A stretch of 64,000 nt of DNA. It comes from Blastocystis sp. Blastoise. Lineage: Eukaryota; Sar; Bigyra; Opalinata; Blastocystidae. The position numbers and the translations under genes are program-made. Numbering within the stretch: position 1 is the stretch's first letter; every line of letters begins with the position of its first letter. Location: NCBI GenBank assembly GCA_039096225.1, contig JBBPEB010000024.1, positions 577,001 to 641,000 on the forward strand, read 5' to 3'. Shown piece after piece: positions 52,701 through 64,000 of this stretch. The notes under the pieces were generated by a model that saw nothing but the letters and a program-made list of their open reading frames with translations, was not told the origin of the DNA and did no database searches.

Positions 52701-55700
52701 TATTATTATTATTATTATTATTATAAAATAATTAAAATAAAATAATAATAATAAAATAAAAATAAAATAAAAATAAAAAAACATACCTATACATATTATT
52801 TGGACAATTATACAATCCTTTACATGATAATGTAGATTCTGTTTCTTTAGAGAAAGATATACATGTAGAATCAGGACATCTTAATTGATTGTTCATACAT
52901 CCATAAGTAATAGGACATGTTAATCTACAAATACCATCTGAACATAATTGATATGTAAATATAAAGCAACTATATGTATTATTATTTGAATATAGAATAG
53001 GAATAAAAATAGATAATGTAGTAGAATCATAATGAATATTAATTTGATTTGATTTTTCTTTAGAATAAATAGAATAATCATAATAATGATAAGGTGAATA
53101 AATAGATCTTCCTACTTGTTGTCCTGATGGTGATATAAATATAGAATTACAATCGATATTGATATCTACACAAATACCATTAGGACATCTTTTAGGAGAT
53201 GTAGTAGGACAAGGAGGAATAGGAGGACAAAGAGAAATATCACGAAAAGATCCATCAGGACATAATGTAATAGAAGAAAAAGGAGAAGGAGAAGGAAGAG
53301 ATGAAAATAATGTTATATTTAATGTTTCACAATAAAGAGGAGAAGATACACATAAATCATTATAACAATGATAAGGAAGATTCTCAGGACAATTTGATAG
53401 TAATGGACAATCACCTTCATTTAATACACATGTACCTATAAAATATTATTATTATATAATTATTATATATACCATCAGGACACTCTACAGGTAAATGTGA
53501 AGGACAAAAAGGAAGTTTTTCTGGATCTTGCTATATATAGATATTATTATTATTATATAAATAAAAACAAATAAAAACAAAAAAAAACAATAAAATACAA
53601 CATACATTACAATTTATACATGGTTTACATAAACTATAATGAGCTACACAACTCATATCATCACATAGAAAAGGAATATCTTTTGGACAAATAGGTCTTT
53701 TTGGGCAACTTCTATATAGAAAACTAATTTCTTGATCTGTTTCTTTTCCTTGTATTAATGTATAATTATCTATAGAATTATAAGGATTATCAGATTGATC
53801 TTCATTTATAATATTTAAAGATAATAAAATAGGTGAATATCGCTGACCATGGAAAGGAATACAATCTCCAGAAGCACATGCTTGAGAATGATATATAGAA
53901 CATCTATTTAATAATAAACATTGTGAAGGATGAGAAACACATTGACCATTTGGACATATATAAGATTGATTTATAGGACAAGAATATGTATTAGAATTTA
54001 GAATAGAAGAACATTCATTTCTTGTAGAAACACAAGTACCATTAGAACATAATATAGGATGAAGAGGAGAACAACCATTAATAAATGTACATTCATTAGC
54101 ATTTCTTACACATTCTCCTCGAATACATTTATAAGGTCTTTCATGAGGACAAGAATGATATGTATATTCAGTTGTACAATTATAAGAATATTTCACACAA
54201 CGACCTGTTGGACATTTATAAGGAGATGATAATGGACAACCTATATATATTATTATTTTATTATTATTTATTTATTAATTAATATATATAATATATATGT
54301 AATAAATAAAACCTTACCATTATCACTAAGACAATCTTCTTCTTTTTCAACACATAATCCATTATATAATCCTGTTTTACACATATAATTATAAGGAGAT
54401 GTACATATAGTTCGATCAGTACATAAAGAAGAAGAAGCACGACAACTACCATCAGAACAACGAATATAATTTGTATTATAATTACTTGTATTACAAGGCA
54501 TAATCAAAGGACAATCTGTATACGATTTCACACATATACCTATAGCACATCGAATTGGTTTATCTTCACTACATAATGAAGGAAGACTAGAAAAATAAGA
54601 ATATAAATATTGACGATCTACAAAATAAACTAAAGGAGATTCAAAGAGTTCTGAAGAAAATAAGGATAGTTTATTATTAGTATTATTATTATTTATTAAT
54701 GTATGTTCATATTCATTTAATAAAGGAGATGATTTCTGAAGATTATTTTCTGTAAAGAAAGATTTATCCATATATTTCATAAAAGAATCGATTATTGTAT
54801 TATATATTGTATTTATTATAGATTTTATATTATTCATTATTTTATTAATATAACTATTATTATTTATATCTGTATTCAATAATGAAGTTTCAAATAAAGA
54901 AGGAGAAGGAGATGTATCTTCAGGAATAAATGAATAAGAAGAATAAGGACAATAAAAAGTAGATATCATACATAAACCATTCTCACATTGTTTATATGGA
55001 GCAACACATAAAGCTAGATAATATTTATTTATTATTATTATTATTATAAATAAAAAAAAATAATTAAATAATAAAATAATAAAATAATAAAATAAAAAAA
55101 AACAAACATACGACTACATTCTTCATCTTCTTTTATACATTCACAATTATAACATGATTTAGGTTTAGAAGAAGAGCAACCATTCGAAAGAGGACAATCT
55201 TCTATAGATTGACGACATGTACCATCTAAACAACGTATATATCCATTAGTATTACAAGTCCAATCACAAGAAGAATGATAAATATCTATATTATTCTTTG
55301 AACTATCTTTTGAATAACATATTAATGTATTATGACACCATCCACTAAATTGATCATTATTACAATTATCATTCGATGTACATTCTTCTTTTGAAGATAC
55401 ACATAATCCTGAAATACATTTATAAGGTTTAAACATAGGACATAAAGGTTCAGAACATAAAGAAGAATCACGAACACATGTACCATCAGAACATAAATAT
55501 TTATCATAACTACAAAAACCAGTCACATAATGATCTGTTTCCATTGAATATTTATCTATAAAAAAGATATTATATATTATAAAAATATATATTTTATTAT
55601 AAAAAAATATATATTATAAAATAAAATAAAAAAAAAAAAATAAAATAAAATAACAATAAACACCTACTATAATAACCTTCATATCCATTAATACAATCAC

Positions 55701-58700
55701 TTCGATCTTTAACATATTCTCCATGAATACTACAGAAACTAGTAAATTTAGTAACTTGTCTTGCTCCTGTAGTAATACATTTTCCATTAAGACAATTCGA
55801 AGGTACATAAGGAGGTATAGGTGGACAATCATCTTCAGAAACATGACATGATTGATCCCAACATAATATAGGATTTGTAGTTGGACAATATAATAATGGA
55901 CATTTCTTTGTTATAAATACACAACTACCATCATTACATAATTTATAATTAATAGGACAATGAATAGTATTAAGACACTGATTCTGATGATAATGACATA
56001 ATCCATCACTACATAAAATAGGTTTATTTCTTGGACATATACGATAAGAAGGACATTGTTCACTTTGAGATATACAACTACCATCTATACATCGTTTACT
56101 ACCTTTAGGACAAAGAGGAGGAGGAATAGAATTCGATAAGATATTCGATTGAAAGGATGTATCTGTAGATAATGGATCCCAATAATATTTATTTATAGAA
56201 GTTAAAGATCCTTCTATAGAAGCAATAGGATCTCCTGTAGGTATAAAATAGGGAGATATACTATATATATAATAACTATCATCACTATAATGTATATTAT
56301 ATCTTCTACAAGGATAAAATTGATAATTACGTGAACATAAATGCTGATATCGATCTTTTATTTTATTTATACAATTATTTATATCTTCTTTATTATTATA
56401 TACATTACATACATCGATATACATTTCTAAATATTTACTAACACATTGTTCTTTTGTATGTTTTATATTTAAATCAGATTTATCATGATATTCTGTTATA
56501 TCTAAATATTCTTCACTATATTCTTGTAAAGAATTATAGATATAAGGGAATATATTGGTAACACCATAAGTACTATCTTCAATCATATAACAACCTCCAT
56601 CTTCACATCTCATTTCATTATCTCTACATACAGATATAGTAGGACATAAATAAGAATGTTCTACACATATTTTTTGATAATCACACATATAGAATCCTAA
56701 TGGACAATGATAATTAGATTCATCAGTACATAATGAATAAGAAGATACACAATAACCAGTATCACATAATATAGGACTCGTAGTAGGACAAATAACAGGA
56801 CTTGAACATAATAAACTATTTCGTACACATGTTTTACTAGAAGAACAATAATATGGATAAGCAGAAGGACAATGAGAAGTTAATAATATTGAAGAAGAAG
56901 GAATAGTTATATTTGTAGTTGTTTCTAAAGATTTATTTTATTTATATAGTTTATTATTTATTATTATTATATAATATATATATATACTTCCTTGTTGATT
57001 TCTTTCAATAAAATGAATTTGTGAATAACAATCTTGATTCTTTTCAACACAAGTACCATTATCACAAAGAATAGGTTTTTCAAAAGTACATAAGATACTA
57101 GGTCTACATTGTTGATAGAATAAAGCACATCCTCCTTTAGGACAATTTATATAAGGAGATCGACAAAGAGGTGTTTGAGAACAATAAAAAGATGAAGGTT
57201 TACATGTATTATCAGGACATAATACAAGAGGAGAAGGACATGTAAAGTTATTAAAGAAAATATATAAATATATAAATAAATATATAAATATAAATATTAT
57301 AATATTATAAAGGATATGTAACATGTGTTGGACATTCAAGCATAGAAACAACACAAGTATTATCATTACATTTATAAAAGTTCTTTGGACAATTTGTATA
57401 GATATTAATGATTGTAGATTCATTTAAAGATTTTTCATAAATAATATTATTATAAGCATCTTTATGATAGAGAGGATAAGGAAATAAAGTAGTTTCTTCA
57501 TTATTATTATTAGTAATTGTTTTAATAGAAGAAATAGTTTGAATATTATTATTAAGAATAGAAGAAGATGAATATAAATTCATATTTTTTGATCTTGTAT
57601 TCGGTGCACTTTCAGATAAATTTAAATATAAGAATTTATTATCATATTGATAATTATAAGTTTCACCAAAAATAAATATAGAATCCGAAATACATTGATT
57701 TGAAGGAGATAAATGATAATATCTTGGACATGTAATTGAAGAAGGACATAAAGTAGCATTCTTAACACAATATCCTTGAGGACATCGATAAGGATACGTT
57801 AATGGACATGTTGTATATATACATTCAGATATACTATAATTATTATTATTATTATAATATAAATATATATATACTTATGTGTACACATTCCATCAGGACA
57901 TAAAATAAGTGGTTTAGGACAAAAACGAAGAGAAGGACATTCAATTGGATCAATAACACAACTTTTCTATTTATATATATATTATTAATATAATAATAAT
58001 AAAATAATTATAAAAAAATACTTTATCCCAACATAAAATAGGAGCATAAGAAGGACATTGAATAGAATTTTTATATTGATTACATTCTTCTATAGATACT
58101 GCACAAGTAACTAGATCTCCACAAGTAATTGTAGAAGGTGGACAATAAATTTGTTGAGGACACATTTGCTTATTTATAGCTATTGTTCCATCAACACATA
58201 TTACTTTATTTGTATCATGTATAGGAAAAGAAGGACATCTAAAAATATATTATATTATATTATATTAATTATAAAAATAAAATCAATCTATATACTTCAT
58301 ATAATTATCAACACAAGCTCCATTTTCACATATATATCCATGACAAGTACAATTATGAATATCTTGTTGACAACCTATAAGAATATCTTCAGATTCACGA
58401 TTCATACAAGCTTCCATTCCTAGAGGACAAGTAAGACTATTATGACAATCATTCCAATCAGAAACACAATGAATAGTTTGCCCATTATCAAAGAATTCTA
58501 TAGGATTCTTTATGTAATCACCATTCATATTATTATAACACATATAAGGACTAAGAGAAGAATGCTGTTTACATAAAGAAGGAAGGAAAACAAGATTTGG
58601 TTGAGTAGCTAATAATATCTTTGTATAGATTTCTGTATTTGTAAGATCATCCCAAGTAATATCTGTTAAATAAAAATCTATAGATCCATAACCATATAAA

Positions 58701-60733
58701 GGAGATAATATAGTTAAACTATGTATATAAGGAGTCTGAGATTTGAAAGGAATAGTCAATCGAAGCTATATAGAAATATTTATAAATAATAATTATTAAA
58801 TATATATAAAAACATACAGATCTTTGTTTTCCACTTGAATCAAGAGTAATAATAGCAAATAGAGTTTTATTAGATGTATTAATATCTAATAAATTCCCTA
58901 ATGCATCACGAATCTTAATAATCATAGTCACATCTGTATATAGAGAAGTACTCTCTGAAATAAATGATATATATGTATTTGTATATTCAGGTTCTAAAGG
59001 AGTAATAGAAGTAAGTTTATTAAGAAATATATAGAGATATTATATATTTTTATAATTATATTATATATAATATAAAGGATATAGATAATGATATTGAAGA
59101 TATGGATGATTATTAATAATAGGATAATATATATAATCACCAGAATAGATTAATTTATATTCACAAGTATAGGAATCCTTTATAAATATACAAGGGAATA
59201 GTTCAGTATGAAGAATAGGATTTCCATCACCCTCTATATCCAGTGATACATCCATTTCAATAGAAATAAAATAGGCATCAAATTCTATTGGACGTTCATA
59301 TATATCATAAAGATATACATATATAGAACAAGTTGAATTCACACGTTCACATTCATCATTCTTAAGGACTATTTATATTTATATTTTTATTTATTTATAT
59401 AATAAGAATACTTGTAGATTGATATCTGATTTGTGCTGGATAGAGTTGAATCTTTAATAATGGAAAAGGAGAAGTTGAATTATAATATAATTGAAGTGTA
59501 TATTCAGTTAGTATATTCATTAAAGAAAATAATTTTCATTTTTTAAATATATTTATAATTATATATAAATAGGATATAATTTCCAGGATGAGTAGAAGTT
59601 AAATCATTATAAATTATTAAATATTGACCTATATATAAATATTATATTTTATATTATTATTATATATATACCAAGTTCTTTATCATATAATTGAACAGTT
59701 AAATGAGGTGGAATAAACATTGTATTCGACTATATAAAATAATAATAATAATATATATTATATAATATATAAATATACAGAAGATGTAATAGCCATAGAG
59801 AATAGATTTGTGTCAAAATAGGTATATACAGGATTCTCATATATATCTACAGTAGATAATAAGAATGATCCTTTTGTCTATTAATATAATATATAATATA
59901 TAATATAATATAATATAATATATAAATATATACATTTTCTCTTAATCCATGTATATTACATAATCCATCAGGTAACTTATCTTCATTCTCTAAGGGAGAA
60001 CAGGAATATATATAGGAAGTAGCTTCTGATGGTATTATAATAGCTTGTATTGGAGAATTCTATTCATATATATATATAGAATATAATAATAATATAATAA
60101 ATATACTAATAAAGCTACTCCTGATCGTTTTACATATATATCATAGTTTCCAATTGTATATAAATATAACGAAAATACATATACATTTCCATAAATTAAT
60201 ATTGCATAACTATATAGATATATAATAATATATAAATATATATACCTATCAGTTTCTATACGAGTGTCATTCTTATATATTTCTATATATAATTCTTTTG
60301 ATATATTTTCTTCTATTGTATTATTAAAGGAGTGATTATTAAGAAAATATTTATATATATAATAATATAATATATATATAATATAAAAGATATATCAAAG
60401 AGATGAACATGAATGAAAATTTGATTGCCAGCTATATAAGCTATATATATAAATAATAACTATAATAAATATATATATATATACTTTTATTAATTCCTTC
60501 ATCATCTAATAATTCTATATATATAATAATAATAAAAACAAATAATAAATACCATTTTTTTCATAATCTTCATAATTAGGAACAGGAATAGGATTATTAT
60601 TCGAAGGGAAATGAATAAATGATTGTTGAGGGTCCATAATTGATGGAGAAATAATCAATTGAAATTGTTGTTCATAATGAACTTGTTCAAGAGAAAAGGT
60701 TATAGTATATGTATCAGTATCAATATAATACAT
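48827..60733 (-). CDS. Receptor-like type I membrane protein with many LDLa-like cysteine-rich repeats
   Basis: Minus-strand exons joined by short introns. From N to C: beta-rich extracellular segments (60.7-58.9 kb, for example FFLTDITWDDL-type strands and DIYERPIEFDAYF) that recall filamin/Ig-like folds; then more than twenty six-cysteine-type repeats of the form C-P-x-x-x-P-x-x-C-x-x-G-x-C-V-x-x-x-x-x-C (for example CPHERPYKCIRGECV, CSPLHPILCSNGTCV) from 58.7 to 52.7 kb. They match LDL-receptor class A spacing at the N-terminal half but lack the acidic DCxDxSDE calcium site. A Cys-containing juxtamembrane domain (52.5-51.95 kb) and one helix (NTITMIICFVYLPCFIILL) follow. The cytosolic tail has a basic/charged exon (51729-51439) and a 0.8-kilo-residue exon (51379-48827), Ser/Asn-rich with KKIIKKRIVKKIVKK-like basic clusters, ending ENKE-TAA. 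Topology suggests a surface receptor or adhesin; ligand unknown. Exon joins are inferred by phase and not all were checked. Confidence 0.62.
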
Positions 60734-60774
60734 TCTATATAATATAATAATAACAATAATAATAATAAACTTAT

Positions 60775-61338
<564 letters not shown>

Positions 61339-61344
61339 TATACC

Positions 61345-62760
61345 TTTTATTTTAATTTTAAGGGGTTACTAATTGTGTTCCTTTCTCACAAAATTCTCTA
61401 ATGGCGTAAATGACGCAGTATGAATCATCATATCATCTTCTAGGCATCCTGTAGTATATGTATATAGAAGAGGAAGAGAGATATACGATCTGTTGCATAA
61501 TAAAGTAATCTTCCTATATATATATATATATATATATTATTATTATTATTATTTTTATTATTACTATTGTGATATATAATACTATATATATATATATATA
61601 TACCTTTCTTATTAATACGATTATAAGCATCTCCTCGTCGACCAAAATCCATATCATCCATTCTCCCGTGATTATAACCATTCAATTCATCAACTTCATA
61701 AAGTGTCTATATAATATAATAGTATATAAACAGTAAATAAATATATAAATATAATAATAAATACTTCTTGATAATCCTGCGAATCAAAAGCTTGTGAAAT
61801 TCTTGTTAATATTTCAATTAATATCATTCTTGTCGAAGGTTCTACAATTTCTTTTTGAGAAGGATATAAATAATTTGATAATAATAATATGTATTCTTTA
61901 GTAGAAGATAATAAAGGAATTAAAGAAGAAATAGTAGTTAAAATGAATTTACGAGAATCCTATCTTTATTTTCTATCTTTTAATACAGAAGTAGAAGAAT
62001 ATTTGTAAGATTGAAGGAAAGAAATAAGAAGAGTAAATAATGTATAGACAGTAAGAGGAGTAGGAGAAAATATATGATTTACAGCTAAATCAGATACATT
62101 TATTCATAATACTAATAATTCTATATATATAATATTTAATTAGTATAATTGTAATAATAAATAAAATAATAAAAAGTTTAATAAATAGAATAATAATAGA
62201 ATAATAAATAGAATAAATAAAATAATAAAAAAACTTAATAAATAGAAAAATAATAGAATAGATAATAAATCAAATATACATTAAGATACTAACACTAATA
62301 CCAGATCTAAAATTATGTAAAAATTTCAGTCTGTTTTGAATATGAGAGAGAATAAAATCAAGAAGAGGTGTAATATAAGCTATAGCTTTATTAGTTAACA
62401 TACGATTTAATGATTCTTCTAATTATATAATAATAATTCAATAATAACAATAGTAATATCTATTGAGACTTACCATTATAAACTGATAAGAAGAAAGTAA
62501 CACCGGGATTCACGAATTACAACAACAAATTCATTATCCTATATAATATAATATATAATAAGCATAAAATAAAAGGAATCTAAAATAAATAAATAATAAA
62601 AGAATATTTTAACATAGGAAAAGAGAAAAAACGAAAATGTGTTAATGCAAAGAAAAAAATAAAAGTATATTTATATACCTTCTCTATTATCTCGATTTAT
62701 CATTTGATAGAAGTGAAGACCAGAATAACCAAGGAACCTAAAAGAATAAAAAAAAATGTA
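61345..62760 (-). CDS. Upstream exons, possibly the 5' part of the receptor gene; frame disrupted
   Basis: Coding-like exons on the minus strand: FLGYSGLHFYQMINRDNRE (about 62.74-62.68 kb); DNEFVVVI then NPGVTFFLSVYNG in another frame (62.54-62.47 kb); EESLNRMLTNKAIAYITPLL and LDFILSHIQNRLKFL (62.42-62.29 kb); SPTPLTVYTLFTLLISFLQS (about 62.07-61.99 kb); FILTTISSLIPLLSSTKEYI to ISQAFDSQDYQE (61.96-61.76 kb); LYEVDELNGYNHGRMDDMDF (61.71-61.61 kb); YAIREFCEKGTQLV (about 61.41-61.37 kb). The helical, leucine-rich character recalls REJ-type extracellular regions, but that is weak. At least two single-base frame breaks occur (near 62505 in GTGAATCCCGG and near 61370 in ACCCCTT). Either a decaying gene or indel errors. 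A 27-nt intron may be present (61983-61957). Confidence 0.45.
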
Positions 62761-63460
62761 AAAAAAATACATTATAAGAAATATTCCAACATGTAGAGAT
62801 AACAGACCATTTTTAAATCAATCAAGAAGACTGTTTGACAACAAGAAGAAACCTAGAATGGAAAACCTAACAAAATCATGTAGTAAAATAGGATAAATTT
62901 TATAAATAAATACTGATATAATATGTACTAAGCTTAAAAACATCATCAATCCTTGTAGTTAGCTCTATTTCTATTTAGTGACAATAAATTAAAAGTAAAG
63001 ATGAATTCATAGTTAAATTCAAATTTATTATTAAAAAAATATAATTTTTCGCAAAAATTCATTTTGTTTTATTTTTGTAATTTCATTATAGTTTATTAGA
63101 ATTATAGCATATTACGCGTCAATAATTACGTTTCTTAAGCAATAATGTCGTATCCAATAATAAAATTCTTTAAAATAAAAACTCATTTATTAGACTCTCT
63201 GATCTGTTGACATATTCCTTTAAAAATATTGATTATAACTTGAAACGTTTGTCTATCACATAATTAACTCTAAAAACTACGTTCTGAAAGACTTTTAGTT
63301 GATTCTGAGAAAAAAATATTTGTTTGTGACTTTTGACAAATGTTTTGTATGTGGAACTTTAAGTCATGATAGAATTTATTAGAAAAACTATTTTAAAACT
63401 CTTGTGTCCTCTGATATATAACAAAATATAAATAGACTCAGTTTTGAAGGAGAAAATTAT
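62761..63460. other. Intergenic region upstream of the J-domain gene
   Basis: 700 bases, slightly less AT-rich from 63100 on, without repeats or a supported frame. Confidence 0.5.
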
Positions 63461-63515
63461 TCCCGTAAATATTTTAAAAATTTAAAACTCTGGTCTGACT
63501 GTCCATGAAATGCAG

Positions 63516-63649
63516 GGTTCGCCACGAAGACTCTGCTGGGGTATAAAATTCCCGAAGGAGCCAGTTTTAAGGGTACTTTTGGCGGCTCAAGGCGTAGGAC
63601 AAAAATCCTCTGGGGTAGGGTCCCTACCCTGGGTAGCCTATGGCGAATA
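63516..63649. ncRNA. Candidate structured RNA or small repeat element (GC-rich island)
   Basis: About 130 bases of near-50% GC in AT-rich flanks, the most GC-rich non-coding patch of the window. It shows nested complementarity: TTCGCCA (63518-63524) with TGGCGAA (63641-63647) as an outer stem; GGGG (63538-63541) with CCC (63551-63553); GAGCC (63558-63562) with GGCTC (63584-63588); AGGA (63596-63599) with TCCT (63606-63609); and GGGTAGGG (63613-63620) with CCCTACCC (63622-63629). No tRNA, 5S or other known RNA signature was recognised, and strand is undecided. It could instead be a MITE/SINE-like element or a foreign fragment. A 84-codon open frame across it on the minus strand has no recognisable product. 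Confidence 0.4.
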
Positions 63650-63651
63650 CT

Positions 63652-63730
63652 GATATTCAACCATAATCTTTTGAAACTTGTAAAACAAATATTTTCTTTA
63701 ACAAGTTTCAAAAGATTATGGTTGAATATC
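63652..63730. repeat. Perfect 30-bp inverted repeat with 19-base loop
   Basis: The left arm 63652-63681 is the exact reverse complement of the right arm 63701-63730, with a loop at 63682-63700. It lies between the GC-rich island and the J-domain gene, and creates mirror-image open frames (both reading SFKRLWLNI). A stem this long and perfect would fold strongly as RNA or extrude as a cruciform. Confidence 0.97.
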
Positions 63731-63787
63731 TTAGTAGATGATGGAAGTCATAATTATTTTTATCTGTTACGTTTCTCTATTCTCATA

Positions 63788-64000
63788 ATGTCACAAAACA
63801 CTCGACTTTATGAATTATTTGGTGTAGCTCCTGACTCAACTTTGGAAACAATAACAGTATTTTATGTGTTCAATCTTATAATGATATTTTCTATATAGAC
63901 TCAATATAATAATTTGCGTAAATATTACGATGCTGAGAGTAATACTAATGAAGGTGTGATGAGTTTTGTATGTGCTGTTCATTTTTTTGTTTTTTATTTC
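63788..64000 (+). CDS. J-domain-like protein, 5' end only (cut by right edge)
   Basis: Exon 1 (63788-63856) encodes MSQNTRLYELFGVAPDSTLE-TIT; a 42-nt GTATTT...TATAG intron follows; exon 2 (63899-63967) encodes TQYNNLRKYYDAESNTNEGVMSF and ends at another GTATGT donor. The pattern Y-E-L-F-G-V-A-P-D, then T-x-x-Y-x-x-L-R-K-Y-Y is that of DnaJ/Hsp40 J-domains (helix I, helix II). The position of the HPD motif that activates Hsp70 reads Y-D-A, so HPD is not conserved; it may be a J-like protein without Hsp70-stimulating activity. The rest lies beyond the window. Confidence 0.7.

Noticed and set aside
63512-63530. GGGTTCGCCACG as a tRNA T-loop/B-box
   Set aside because: No matching acceptor stem, D-arm or anticodon arm could be placed around it; the match to the B-box is incomplete.
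63457-63711. 84-codon minus-strand frame across the GC island
   Set aside because: No family recognised. Its first codons come from one arm of the inverted repeat, which gives a mirror frame on the other strand; better explained as structured non-coding sequence.

Overview
The window is extremely AT-rich nuclear DNA of a eukaryote. Protein-coding exons are interrupted by many very short GT-AG introns (about 27-100 nt) that often consist almost wholly of (TA)n or (TTA)n microsatellite. Proteins carry poly-asparagine runs, and the ribosomal protein gene has a clearly different, more GC-rich codon choice. The texture (very low GC, microsatellite-rich, Asn-rich) would fit an anaerobic chytrid fungus or an AT-rich amoeboid protist. 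I cannot settle the lineage from the sequence alone.

Layout. 1-5 kb: the 3' end of a many-exon BTB/LRR-like family gene, then a decayed BTB-TLDc pseudogene. 5.5-7.2 kb (-): a GT31-type glycosyltransferase with one homopolymer frameshift. 8.2-16.2 kb (-): a very large secreted/type I membrane protein with repeated beta-rich modules and He_PIG-like Ig repeats. 16.35-20.16 kb (+): a tRNA cytosine-5 methyltransferase (NSUN2/Trm4), divergent from the previous gene. 21.1-21.5 kb (-): DPM3. 21.85-22.64 kb (+): ribosomal protein uS5 (RPS2). 22.86-29.72 kb (-): a large gene combining a ubiquitin-like domain, a long coiled coil and ribonuclease-inhibitor-type LRRs, roughly one LRR per exon. 30.0-31.5 kb (+): an SP-RING (Siz/PIAS-type) protein. 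32.4-34.35 kb (+) and 41.3-42.9 kb (-): two BTB-TLDc genes. 35.15-40.7 kb (+) and 43.9-47.8 kb (-): two many-exon BTB/LRR-like genes. 48.8-60.7 kb (-): a huge receptor-like protein with many cysteine-rich LDLa-like repeats, one transmembrane segment and a long basic/Ser/Asn-rich cytosolic tail; further exons at 61.35-62.76 kb may be its 5' part. 63.8 kb to the right edge (+): a J-domain-like gene, cut by the window.

How the genes fit together. DPM3, the GT31 enzyme and the two giant ectodomain proteins all belong to the secretory/glycosylation system. The TLDc and BTB/LRR genes form three adjacent pairs, a local gene-family expansion with one dead copy. The remaining genes are housekeeping (uS5, NSUN2, SP-RING).

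The most striking signal not explained by genes is a short dispersed motif, consensus ATTCCCGCGGTTATT in either orientation. It occurs with an intact CCGCGG core 12 times and in single-transition variants many more times. It lies in exons in all three reading frames and also near intron 3' ends, concentrated in 9-20 kb and 24.7-28.6 kb. A GC-rich, highly self-complementary ~130-nt island next to a perfect 30-bp inverted repeat at 63.5-63.73 kb is a second unexplained element.
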